38,262 nucleotides of DNA from Cytidiella melzeri (Eukaryota > Basidiomycota > Agaricomycetes > Polyporales > Irpicaceae): assembly GCA_022592445.1 (NCBI GenBank), contig JABYQR010000410.1, forward strand, positions 1 to 38,262, in the 5' to 3' direction. The translations under genes were made by a program, and so were the position numbers. Below, in pieces: positions 22,120 through 32,177 of this stretch (position 1 is its first letter; each line of letters begins with the position of its first letter). The notes below the pieces were generated by a model. The model ran no database searches and was not told the DNA's origin. It worked only from the letters and a program-made list of their open reading frames with translations.

Positions 22120-22677
22120 ACTCGGACATTCCCGATGCAAGATGCGGAAGCGGACGAAGAGGAGGCTAACGATGAACGTATGTATCCCTGCACCGCTGTT
22201 GAATCTGTCCAGCTAAATCGTTTTCTTGTAGTCATGTCAGCCCAGAGGTAAGCCCCGTCCAACGCTGACAACCAAGATCCCGAGCCGGAAGCCAGTTTCA
22301 AAGCTCAGCAAAGCGCACAAGACCGTCCAGTCCAGCTCGCTCCCATCGGCTCAAAAAGCTCAGAAACGCAAGAAAGCTCGTAAAGGCGGCGATGCGGAGT
22401 ACGGTGTCTCGAGAGGCGTGGACCTTGTGGACGTCGCATGCGTGCTCAAACTTTGACCCTTCCTTCGTCGTCGCGGTTGTACACGCATCGGGTTAGCCGC
22501 ACTGCACGTACGGGCAGGACAGGTATGGCCTTGTCGTTTGTTGTCCCTGAAGCCGAGTGGGCAAGAACAAGGTCGTGGGCGGAGTTGAAGGCACGAGGCG
22601 CGACGATAAGGTGTTTGAGAAGATCGAGACGGAGCAGGCTGCGAGGGGCAGCGAGGTCAAGGAGTACGTGTTTGTCT
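22120..22677 (+). pseudogene. Remnant of a DBP9-type DEAD-box RNA helicase
   Basis: This stretch encodes a lysine-rich linker, then YGVSRGVDLVDVACVL. After a frame change come RLYTHRV and RTARTGRTGMALSFVVPEAE, and after another come KNKVVGG and EKIETEQAARGSEVKEY. The order and wording match the C-terminal RecA-like lobe of Dbp9/DDX56 helicases (ribosome large-subunit assembly), which carry a low-complexity insert before the RGVD motif. One break lies near 22447-22455, where a TGA appears, and one near 22560. The N-terminal DEAD domain and the C-terminus are absent, and a dispersed repeat begins at 22678. It is a non-functional fragment; an intact copy presumably lies elsewhere. Confidence 0.8.
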
Positions 22678-22798
22678 CTTTCTGTAGATGCGCGAAGGAA
22701 CCAGTTACCCCTCGAAAGGCTGGTCGTATGCAAACATATGCTGAGAAGCGAAGGCGGCGGGGGCTATATCATGAGCGAGAGTAAATTGCGCCAGAATA
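22678..22798 (+). repeat. Dispersed repeat, left arm of an inverted pair
   Basis: This 121-bp stretch runs from CTTTCTGTAGATGCGCGAAG to CCAGAATAC and is the inverted match of 29245-29353. The other arm lacks ~14 bp in the middle. A shorter direct match covers 31405-31455. The stretch fuses the helicase remnant to the 3' flank of the minus-strand hypothetical gene. Confidence 0.8.
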
Positions 22799-22952
22799 CG
22801 GTTTGACGTCCAACACAGATGCGCGAGGGAGCGAAAGAGTCCATACAAGCGTGGTGTAACCATCTGTGTGCGACTGTCCTGCACCCCGCTGATGGAGCAG
22901 TCTTGGAGTGATAAGCTATGGCATTTATTCAGAGCCAGCGAGGCGAGATATC

Positions 22953-23647
22953 TCAAGGACTGTAACAAGTCCAGTAAGACAATGAGCCCCCGAAAATGGT
23001 ACAAAAAATAGCACGCACGTCTCGCCCGCTGACCAGCAGGAAGTATGTTTATATATCGACGCATATCCTCCGCCGTTGGTGGGATCCAAGGAAGCCGACG
23101 ACAGCCTTCTGTCTCATACGCAAAGTGCCATAAGCCAGGAGACGTGATTCCAAGCTCTTCCTGGATCAGGCGCAGAACCTCCACCTCATCCTCCTCTTCT
23201 AGCCCTTCGTCCTCAAGATCGTAATTTGAATACAATGCGACGACCATATCGTAGTCAGGAGAGCGAGGAAGCTGCAGGTCGAGATCAAACTCGACAATAT
23301 CGCTAAGACGCTCGGCTGCAGTCCGCCAAGATTGTGCCATTCTCTGACCATCGTCGAGTCTGGAGTCGATTTTGGGGTCGGGATCCTTATATAATAGATT
23401 GTGCTTGTGCACGTAGGCGATCAACTCGTCCTTTGAGACCCCGACTCCAAAGTACGCAAGGCGAGGATATTCGTGTAGGATGGGATTGCATGCGTATGTG
23501 AGATGCTTGGTGGCCTTGTAATGTTTCATGCGTTCGCGGTACTGGCGATCCTGGGTAGCCACAATGAAGCTGCAATACCAAGTGGCCACTAATAGAACAT
23601 ACCTTTTCATCCTCTGTGATGCTCGAATCTTGTGTTTCCGAGCTCAT
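22953..23647 (-). CDS. Hypothetical protein, acidic, partly duplicated at 31.9 kb
   Basis: The model is 23647-23603, 23550-23003 and a short last exon 22959-22953, giving 199 aa. It starts MSSETQDSSITEDEK. The body includes HLTYACNPILHEYPRLAYFG, a Tyr- and Asp-rich region, an acidic run (EDEGLEEEDEVEVLRLIQEE) and GITSPGLWHFAYETEGCRR. I do not recognise the family. The 3' end is uncertain: the frame also stays open without the last intron to 22705, but that tail reads into the dispersed repeat at 22678-22798. The 31.9-kb copy keeps a GTAT..TTCAG intron at the same place, which supports the short end. No signal peptide or membrane segment is visible. Its start lies only 61 bp from that of the divergent BTB gene. 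Confidence 0.6.
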
Positions 23648-23708
23648 GTTGTGCGAAAGTTTAGGCAAAAGAAAAGAAAGCGGAAGAGACTGGCTGAGGC
23701 GAGCAGCT

Positions 23709-25049
23709 ATGGTAGGTGGTGGTTGTGAGCAAACGTCGGTCTCGCGCGTCTGTGTTGAGCTAGTGCGAGACGAGACGTATTACATGCGGGATGGGAGCTG
23801 TGTCTTGCAGGTCGAAAACACGCTGTTCAATGTGCGCATATGCCTGGTCATGCAAGAACAACCACTGATGTATTGCGCAGGTGCACCGCACGCTACTTTC
23901 AAAGGACTCGTCCCTCTTTAGTAGCATGCTCGAGCTCCCTCAAGGTGACAAAGTGGCAGAGGGCAGCTCTGACAGCTGCCCGATACACCTCAACGGTGAG
24001 AATGTGGTGGAGTTTAAGAACTTCCTGTGGGTGTTATATGCATTGTACGTCTCTACATGTCCCCACTGTGTGCGTGCTGAACTCAGCCGGGCACCCATAG
24101 ACCACATGAGGTCTGTCTCGTAACGAGCCCGCAGATGGATCTGGAGAGACTCAGTCGTCTAATCGACATCACCCGCATATCATTCAAGTATCACTTCAAG
24201 TCAATCGAAACCTGGTCGTTGGACGTCATCACAGAACACGTAAACAGAAAGTCCACCTCCCCCATATTTCCCCTTCCAGCCATCCCACACGTCCTCTAGA
24301 CATCAGTCACAGCAACATCTATCGCGTCCACCACAATGAACGCTCACTCGGCGGTGGTCACAACCCCGCAAGCGATCGCGTCCAACGGCGCCCTCGTCTC
24401 GCGGCTGATGAGACTGGCCCAGCTCTGCGGCCACGAAAAACTGTTAAGCACGATGATCTCAGTTCTCCGACAGCTCATGAGCTGCTCCATCCGGTACGCC
24501 CACCTCGCCATGACCCTCGCGGACGGACTCGACCTACGGTCGTTGCGGGGTGTTGCCTACTTTGAGGTGATGCAGAAATCGAACGCCGTCGTCGCAAGAG
24601 GCAATTCGAGAGGCGAAGACGACCATGGAAACGACATCGACAAAGACGCACGTTCCACAATGTTGGACTCCGAGGGTCGCCTGATCGTCTCGCATCAACA
24701 AAAATCGCGATTGTTAACAGGGTACTCCCGACTCAGCATGGTATGGGAGGGTCTGCGGTCGACGCCACTTCCGTTAGAGCACTCGGCGGCGTGTGGGGCA
24801 ACGTGGCACTAGCACGGGTGCACACAATGTTGGCTCGAGTTCTGGAAGGAGAAGACGAAGAGCGACTCGGTGCTGCAGCACGGGCTGGCGGACGTCCTCG
24901 GTCGGCTCCGGGCGGTTGCAAAGGAGTTTGGGAGGTGGCGCTCGGCGACGTACATGCATACAGACTGTCGGGCGATAGCGAGGAAGATGATTCAGGACAA
25001 GGTCAAGATAGTTGAGGACAGCCTGGTGGATTATTTTGCGGATGAGTGA
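23709..25049 (+). pseudogene. BTB/POZ domain gene with one in-frame stop
   Basis: Exons 23709-23831, 23881-24044, 24128-24239 and 24300-25049 would give 382 codons. The first ATG of the frame gives MVGGGCEQ, though the frame is open further upstream. The BTB domain is clear: DETYYMRDGSCVLQVENTLF, then VHRTLLSKDSSLFSSML, FLWVLYA and DLERLSRLIDITRI. Later come LAQLCGHEKLL and YAHLAMTLADGLDLRSLRG, the layout of the common Agaricomycete BTB family. A TAG at 24810-24812, in ATWH(stop)HGCTQ, interrupts exon 4, but the same frame stays open and family-like (EFWKEKTKSD..VDYFADE) to the TGA at 25047-25049. If real, the stop leaves a 303-aa protein with an intact BTB domain. BTB proteins usually mediate protein contacts; the role here is unknown. 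Confidence 0.82.
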
Positions 25050-26000
25050 TGATCAGGCTTTGCTCGTTTACATCTTGTACCCTTATCACTTTGTACTTGT
25101 ACCCCCTCGACACAGGAAACTGCAAGCACTCCCTTCGTAAATCATCATGCAATGCGCGTTTTCACGTCACGGTTTTGGACTAAGTTTAGCAGGCCTAAGC
25201 CGTCTCTCGATGCTTCGTCACGCGTGGCACAGGAGGGCCTATCCGTCCGAGAACCGTCAGTCATATCTCTCATATCTCTCTCAAAGTTAGCTCACAATTA
25301 TACAGCGATTTGGATAGCAGAAAGGTGGACCTTGCGCCTGGCTCACCCATGTGTGGATTAAAGGACGTGACTGCCCCAGTCATGGAGAGCGTCAAGCTCA
25401 GCCTCAAGTTCGTGCGACTTCAAGCCCGAGCTACGTATATTCCGTCTTACATCCTTCAAGTTAGCCTGAGGCTGCACCGTCCAAGTCTCGGATACTGGCT
25501 ATGTGTGAAAGCCCGCCAAATTTCAAAGCTTGAGACGCCGCCAGAGCTGCATCCTACCATCCTGAAGAGTGCTCAAGTCGGATACACTGAGGTCAGAGTC
25601 TGATCAGGCCACCCCTATCCTCAGGCTGTATAGCTCAGTTGGCAAAATCGAAGGAATTTTGCCGTCTGGACACATGAACGTGATAATTCAGGACAGCGCC
25701 GAGATGAGACAGCTATCACGAGCTTACCGCCTTTCAGCTCTATCGTTCCCTTTCGACGCGGAGAGCCAAATGACCTTTGTCTCCTAGCCTTAATTTACCG
25801 TACTGGACGTGCCTACCTTCCTAAAAGGGCAGTTGGACTGATCCCGATTCAAATCGCACTGATGCCATGACCCAGATAGGCAGTTGAGCTTGCTTCTGAG
25901 TTTGAACTCGTACAGCCACCACTGGCCAGCACACAGGTTATAAATCCCCCACATACCACGTGTAAGTCTTTCTTCCTCCCACCACCAACCTCTCCCCTTC
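25050..26000. other. Intergenic, between BTB and FunK1 genes
   Basis: The 951 bp contain short open frames only. A tRNA-like A-box (TAGCTCAGTTGG) lies near 25630 but has no matching B-box or cloverleaf. The last ~80 bp before the FunK1 ATG are pyrimidine-rich (TCTTTCTTCCTCCC), which suggests its promoter and 5' UTR. Confidence 0.45.
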
Positions 26001-28998
26001 ATGGCTACCACCTCTGCTAACTTTACCCCGTTCAAATATGGCATCGCAGGCAACGAGAGGTACCGACAGATACTCTACACCGTCCCAGAGCTGCAGCGAG
26101 AATACGCGTTCGACATGCTGGGCCGCTTCTTCGGACCTCACTCTCCTCAACTGTTCATGAAAGAGCTTATGTCTATAACAGATGAAACTCTCGCAAAGAT
26201 GCCTCAAAACGTCAAGTTTAACATGCCTCGTGCCCTCAGTGGCAATAGTCGTCTTCTCGAGAAGCAGATCTACCAGGCCTTTGTGAGTCATATCACTAGC
26301 CGTCACCTCATGCTCGACACACACTGATCACACGATGCTGCCTACATCAGCTCTCGTTCATCAAGAGATTCATGCTATCGCCCAACTTGCACTTCTTCAT
26401 CTGCGCCGACAAGAAGAAGCCGGACAACAACGTCAAATACCGACCCGATGCGGGTATGAAGGAGATTAAGCGACCTGACTGCAAAGAGCTTGATCAGGAG
26501 CTGAAGCAGCTCAAGGAGGTCAAGGAGTTCGAGCTAGTCCCGCCGACATCGCCACGACCAGCGAAGCTGCATCGATACGCCACGCGGGCCAAGGCCAACC
26601 CCAACGCTACTCTTCTATCAACAGAAGACTCGAGGGATTCAGACGCCGAATCACAAGCCTTCGACTGGTGTAGCGACTCGTTACTTGTCGAGTTCAAGAC
26701 CAGGTCCAGTCAGGATCCTTTCTACACGGCGGAGGATATCACGAAAAAGCAGGACTCGGATACGAGCGAGAAAGCAGACACCCGCTTCCCATTTGAGAAG
26801 CCGAGCCCAGAGGCCAGGAGCATTCGCGGGCAACTCACCCTGTACGCGAGCGAGATGTTTGCTCATCAGCAGCGAACACACCTTTTTCAACTCCTCGTCT
26901 GCGGTAATACCGCCCGCTTTCTCTTCTGGGACCGCGCGGGAGCCATCACGAGCGATACGTTCAAGTACACCACACAAGCAGGGGCGAAGCTTCTCGCAGA
27001 GTTTTTCTGGCGCTTCAACCACATGACGGACGAAGCAAGGGGAGTAGATCTCACTGCGAGGGGTGCAAACGACGAGGAGAAGGGCGCGTTCTCGAAGAAA
27101 ATTCGCGAATTTATTGGCAACGTGCAGGACGAAAATCACCGCCAGCGCAACATACCGAACGCAGAGCATACTCTCGAGGAGAGCTATCCAGTGTACACGA
27201 TGATGGTCAAGGATGAGAAGTCCGAGATGGAGCTACTGGTCCAGCGGCCGTTCTTCAAGGCCACTTCAGCTATCGGCAGGGGAACGAGAGGATATGTCGC
27301 CGTCGACAAGCAAACCAAGGAGGTCTTGTTCCTCAAGGACACGTGGCGCGTCAACCATCCGCTCATGAAGACCGAGAGCGAGGTGTACAGGATTCTCGAG
27401 GTGTATCGCGTTCCGCACGTTCCTAGGATCATCTGTGGTGGGGATGTGAAGGACAGCAATGGGAAGACACAGGTGACGATAAGCGTGGCATGGGCAGAAA
27501 GTCAGAAGCTGCGGGTTGCGTACGCCAAACTGCGAAATCACGCTCATCACCGGATTGTCCAGAGGTTGGCGTACCCTATAGAGTCGGCAGACAACTCGGA
27601 GGAGTACGTCACGGCGTTCCGCGATGTTCTCATAGGTGAGTCTGAGTTGCGTTATGCTGCAGCGGTCGACGATACTCATTGATGCTATTAGTGATTGAGA
27701 AAGCTTCCGCCACTGAACATAAGATTCTTCACCGGGACATCAGTATCGGAAATGTGATGCTGGGTGATACGGAAGACGGCGGTGTGGGATTGCTGTCAGA
27801 TTGGGACCACGCGTGCGTGGTAGACCCGGAAAAGAAGCACGAGTATAAGAACCAGAAATTCCGCACGGTGTGTCACATCTGCGCTCCCTTCCTCTGTCCT
27901 CGCTAACTTGTGCTCGGTTAGGGAACTTGGGCATTCATGTCTATTGGCATGCTGCAAAACCCCCTCAAAGCCCACGAGATTCTGGACGATTGCGAATCCA
28001 TCTTCTGGACTATGCTATATGGCGCGTTACACCGTTTCAAGCACAACGGTCCTCGCTTCGACATGTCCATCTTCACGGAAACGCGTCACCAAGAGAATGC
28101 CGATGGCACGGCCAGCCGTGTTGGTGGAATCGCCAAGAAACATGCTCTCACCATCATGGACACGCTGGCGTTCGTGAGCACACCCTTGCGGGAGCTCCTC
28201 GCGACACTTGCCGAAGCTCTCGATGATTACTACACGGCTAAATACAAATTCATGAAGGCCGAAAGAAGAAACAACCCTTCCACCCTGTCAGCCGCACGCA
28301 AAGCTTTTGACGAACACCACGCCATGCTCAGTGATCCGGCTTACTGGCGCAGGCAATTTGACTTCTACCTTGATCAGAAAGGATGGGTTGACGATGTTGT
28401 AGCTGAGGATCCTTATCCTGAAATGACTGCAGACCGCGCAACGCAGCGACTCGAGGAGGCCGAACGCAGCACGTGGACTGCTGCTACCGCAAGCGATGTG
28501 CCCGAAGCGGGTCCCAGCATGGAGACGAATGATCAAGACGACGATGTAGGATGGCAGCCATCGGACAACGAAGACGTGGGTGTTGGCACGGAAGACGAGC
28601 TGGACGGTATTGGCCTCATGACTGCCTCCCAAATAACCTCCCCAACTCGCCTTCAAAACCTTGATCCGTCCTCCCCTGCTTCGTCCCAGCCGCAAGCCTA
28701 TCGCACGCTTGCATCCGGATCCTCTCAATCGTCACATGCCTCCATCTCTCCCTCCACTTCCTCTCGTCTGAAGCGCAGCCGCGACGACTTCGAAGGTTTC
28801 GCCCCTGGTTCTTCTAACCGCGAGACCCGTCGACGCCAGAAGAAGTTCAAGTCGCTGTCTCCCATACCGGCTCCCATCTTCAAGCGTCGTGGCGCGGTAG
28901 GACGACCTCGTACCCAGACAGGTGAAGCTGACGGTTCCACGGCTATGACGAGTGACATGGCCACTCTGTCCCCAAGGAATGCCTGGGCGACAGATTAG
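26001..28998 (+). CDS. FunK1-type fungal protein kinase
   Basis: Exons 26001-26282, 26351-27635, 27692-27867 and 27922-28998 give 939 aa with introns of 68, 56 and 54 bp. The start is MATTSANFTPFKYG. The N-terminal half is the FunK1 leader, including FLFWDRAGAITSDTF. The kinase core has a glycine-rich loop (GRGTRGYVAV), a likely ATP lysine in VLFLKDTWR (about 423), HRDISIGNVM (Asp538, Asn543), DWDHA in place of DFG (about 559-563) and FRTGTWAFMSIGML as the activation-segment end. The last ~220 residues are acidic, then rich in Ser, Lys and Arg (SRLKRSRDDF, RETRRRQKKFK), which looks like a nuclear localisation signal. FunK1 kinases are expanded in multicellular fungi; their substrates are mostly unknown. 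All frames are intact. Confidence 0.9.
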
Positions 28999-29667
28999 TG
29001 AATACTTTCAGCTGTATTAGTACCTCGCGCATTGTGACATACTCGGAACTCGTGCCAGTTAGAGGGATAGTACTTGTGATGTCGTAGACTGACGGTGGAT
29101 CTCATTGTAGCTCTTTTTTCAAAATTTTATGGCAGAGCTATGTTCTATCTCATCGCACCTTTGAAGTACAAAGCTTCTTCAACTATTCGTGACGAATGCA
29201 TAGCAGTCCGGTTATCTGGAGGAACCGGGATGTCATAACAAGGTCGTATTCTGGTATAATTTATTCTCGCTCATGATATAGCCCCCGCCGCCTATGTTTG
29301 CATACGTCCAGCCTTTCGAGGGCTAACTGGTTGCTTCGCGCATCTACAGAAAGAATCTGCTACATGTCGTCGCGCAACACTGGCAATAATAATAATAATT
29401 ACATCGATATGTCGTGCGCGCTTACTCCGAGTCGCGATGATTTGGAGAGCAGCGTATTCGCTCACTTACAGTATGCACGGGTGTTGTGTGTATCAACACT
29501 TGAGTGAAGAAACGGGACATGATAAGTAAAGTAGAAAATCCAGAGTGGCCTCCTAGGTTCACTCAGACGGTTCAGAGTCAGGCGAATATTACTCGGAGGA
29601 GATTGACGCTCAAATTGCTTTTGTCTGGAGTAGGACTGCCGAATCTACAATTTCCTCTCTGACCACC
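28999..29667. other. Intergenic with right arm of the inverted repeat
   Basis: This holds the 3' flank of the FunK1 gene, the repeat arm at 29245-29353, a short AAT microsatellite (about 29385-29400) and the 5' flank of the TRM82-like gene. No further gene is recognised. Confidence 0.5.
29245..29353 (-). repeat. Dispersed repeat, right arm of an inverted pair
   Basis: The reverse complement of this stretch matches 22678-22798 with few substitutions and one ~14-bp deletion. Both arms end in the same GTATTCTGG and CTTTCTGTAG sequences. The two arms enclose 6.4 kb that includes the hypothetical gene, the BTB gene and the FunK1 gene. Confidence 0.8.
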
Positions 29668-31282
29668 ATGAGCTCTCTTCCACATAGTCATCTCTTCCAT
29701 ACTACGAATATTGCCGTCGTGATATCAGGGCGTCACATACAAATTGTCAAAATACAGTGCGTAGATGCAGCACAATTCGGAAGGAGACCGCTCATGTTTT
29801 ACAGGGCAGGACGGGCGAAGTTGTGCAGAGTACAGCCACTTTCGACGGCTCGGAGAGGGACGCTGTGCTGAAATCTGGGCCGATACGTTGTGCGGAATTT
29901 GATACATCTTTCACGCACCTTGTTACATCAGGTGAAGATAAACAGCTCAAAGTATGGCGACTGGTCGACCTGAAGCCCCTTAACGAAAGGTGCGCTGTCC
30001 GAGGTCTTGAGGTGGCGGCTTGTACTCAATCACTCCCAGAGAACTACCTGAAAAGCCGACCGAAGTCCATTTCACACAAGACGGCCAGGCTATCCTCGTA
30101 TCGGACAAGTTTGGTGACATCTTCAGGTGAACTCCTTCGCTCACACTTCTCAGGCGCGTTAACCCACTCCTCTCATAGCTATCCCTTGGAGTACGAACGA
30201 AGTTCATCTCAGAGCGTCCCTGATGCAACTTCAGAGAGCGAACCAAAGCCTCGCAATCAAATCATCTCTCACGAAAATCCATCCGGTGGAAGCCTCATCC
30301 TCGGACACACGTCGCTGTTGACGGCCTTCCTTTTGACCGAGGATGAGAAATACGTTGTCAGCGCTGATCGCGACGCGCATATTCGGGTCGGCTGGTATAC
30401 TCAATGATATGTCATCGTGGGATGTTGCCTCGGTCACAAAAAGTAAGCCCTCAACCATCGAGTGTGAGATCGATTGCTATAACTCTGAATTAGATTCGTG
30501 CACACGGTTCACATTCCAGCATTCGCACCGTCTGTGCTTGTCTCTGGGGGTGGAGATCCTGTACTCAAGTTATGGGATTGGATGTCTAGCGTGCGATTGT
30601 GCGACATTCCGGTACAGGGAGTCATAGAACCTTTCATCAAGGTCCACGCGCCAAAGGGAAAATGGGGAAAGAGCGCTGATGACGGTGACGGTGAGATGAA
30701 GGTCGGAAGGCGTAAGAGACGTAGGGCAAGAGGGAAAGGAAGGGCCAAGGCAGAAGAGGAAGAACTTGAGGAGGAGGAAGACGGCCGGACGAAGGAAATT
30801 GAGGCGGAAGAAAGGGAGGTCTTTGAGGAGGATGTGGTGATGGAAATCAACGACAGCGAACAAACGGCGCCAGCTACTTCATCCCACGACGCAGCAGCCC
30901 GCGAAGAGGCAGAGGTTTCTCAGGCCCCAGTCCTCATAATTCACAGACTCGCGTCTATGGACGTCCCTGCACAAGGGCAGTTCCTGGTATTCAATGCAGT
31001 GGGGTAAGCCGTTTCATCATTCATTTCTCAACAATCACCTAATAACCCGCTCAAAGCACCTAATAACCCGCTCAAAGCACCACCGCGATGTTCTTCTGTC
31101 GATTCTCGTCGGACCCGAAGTCGGAAGAGCCTCCTGTTGTACACTCGCTTCAGCTTCACCAGCCTGTCATCGACTTTGCCGTTGATGAAGCTGGGCACGT
31201 GTGGGCACTCGTCGACGGTGAAAGAGAGACAGAAGGTCCTACTACTCAGAACCTGGTTAGGAAGACGAGCAGGCGGCGTTAA
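29668..31282 (+). pseudogene. TRM82-like WD40 subunit of tRNA m7G46 methyltransferase, damaged
   Basis: Exons 29668-29756, 29810-29989, 30040-30126, 30179-30442, 30494-31003 and 31078-31282 keep phase, with five introns of 50-74 bp. Family text is clear: SGEDKQLKVWRL, RELPEKPTEV with DKFGDIFR, SADRDAHIRV, LGHKKFVHTVHIPAFAPSVL with LVSGGGDPVLKLWDW, and PVIDFAVDEAGHVW. TRM82 is the WD40 partner of the methyltransferase TRM8, which makes m7G46 in tRNA. Exon 5 carries a long Lys-, Arg- and Glu-rich insert. A TGA at 30405-30407 interrupts exon 4 just after GWYTQ, where the family reads on with Gly-Tyr. After VWALVDGE the C-terminal text is unlike the family and the frame ends with TAA at 31280-31282, near repeat-like sequence. 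It could still be a gene with a sequence error, but two separate lesions favour decay. Confidence 0.75.
31036..31077 (+). repeat. Perfect 21-bp tandem duplication at a 3' splice site
   Basis: Two identical 21-bp units (31036-31056 and 31057-31077), each containing a CTAAT-like branch site and ending in CTCAAAG, lie at the end of the last intron of the TRM82-like gene. Only the second acceptor keeps the frame; use of the first would give an immediate TAA. Confidence 0.9.
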
Positions 31283-31700
31283 TCTTTTGTCGCGGGGGAC
31301 GTTCGTGAACGCACGCACGAGGTTCGCGGACGGGTGCAGGTATGGGTTTGGCACCGAGGTGGGGATCAGCACCGGATGTATACATGCGCGGGACCAGTCG
31401 GCCTCGAAGGACTTGTCGTGTGCAAGTACATGCTGAGAAGCAAAGGCAGCGGGGGTATGTGGTGGGCAACTTCGGTGCGGGCGAAGGAAAGGAAAGATAC
31501 AAACATGCGAAGATACACGCGACAGCTGTTCCATTCTGAGTTAGGTGTGGTTGCACTATTGCCCTGGATATAGAACCACTAATCTGACCTCTGCACTGAC
31601 CTCAACAGACGGGCTTCGCATTGTCATGTTATTCTGTAGAGGATTGTCCTCGCTCCATATGATTGAGATTCACTCTGAATACATAAGGATTGTGCTAGAA
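31283..31700. other. Repeat-like sequence after the TRM82-like gene
   Basis: 31405-31455 matches part of the dispersed repeat at 22711-22765 (same orientation, ATGCTGAGAAGC plus a GGGGG run). The remainder shows short overlapping frames without domains. The eroded end of the TRM82-like gene may lie here. Confidence 0.5.
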
Positions 31701-32177
31701 CACGGGTTGACAACATCTGACACAAATGCGCGAGGAAATTCGAAGGAAAGAGTCTTTAGTGAGTACGTAGCCACTGCGCGATTCGTACGAGTGTGGTGTG
31801 ACCATTGACCGTGCGATTGTCCTGCTCCCGTCAGTGATGATGCTTGAGTTGTCCTAGAGTGATAAGCTACGCCATTTATTCAGAGCCAGCGAGGCGAGAC
31901 ATCTCAAGAACTGAAACAAGTCCAGTAAGACAACCAGCCCCCGAGAAATGGTATACAGAAATAGCACGCACGTCTCGCCCGCTGACCAGCAGGAAGTATT
32001 TTTATAAATCGACGCATATCCTCCGCCGTTGGTGGGATCCAAGGAAGCCGACGACAGCCTTCTGTCTCATACGCAAAGTGCCATAAGCCAGGAGACGTGA
32101 TTCCAAGCTCTTCCTGAATCAGGCGTATAACCTCCACCTCATCCTCCTCTGGGAGCCCTTCGTCCTCAAGATCACAG
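31700..32177 (+). repeat. Second copy of the 22.8-23.2 kb segment
   Basis: This segment is colinear with about 22795-23222 in the same orientation, starting with an ACAAATGCGCGAGG block and ending with CCCTTCGTCCTCAAGATC. Identity is high in the coding part and lower in the first 150 bp. The match breaks off exactly where the transposase frame begins, at about 32178. Confidence 0.85.
31905..32177 (-). pseudogene. 3' fragment of the small hypothetical gene
   Basis: Minus-strand copy of the C-terminal part of the protein at 22953-23647, from about DLEDEGL through EEDEVEV, IRLIQEELGITSPGLWHF, RRLPWIPPTAEDMRR and PAGQRARRACYF. It then has an intron with a GTATAC donor and a TTTCAG acceptor at the same place as in the other copy. 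The N-terminal two thirds and the start codon are missing, cut at the junction with transposase sequence. After the intron the frame differs by one base from the parent. Confidence 0.8.

Noticed and set aside
22705..23002. Extension of the hypothetical minus-strand protein to 22705
   Set aside because: The extra ~100 residues read through a conserved intron and into a dispersed repeat; the copy at 31.9 kb does not keep that frame.
25625..25700. Possible tRNA gene (TAGCTCAGTTGG resembles an A-box)
   Set aside because: No B-box (GGTTCRANYCC) follows at the right distance and no acceptor, anticodon or T-arm stems can be drawn.
25830..25870. GATTCAAATC resembling a tRNA B-box
   Set aside because: The flanking bases do not form a T-arm and no A-box with correct spacing precedes it.
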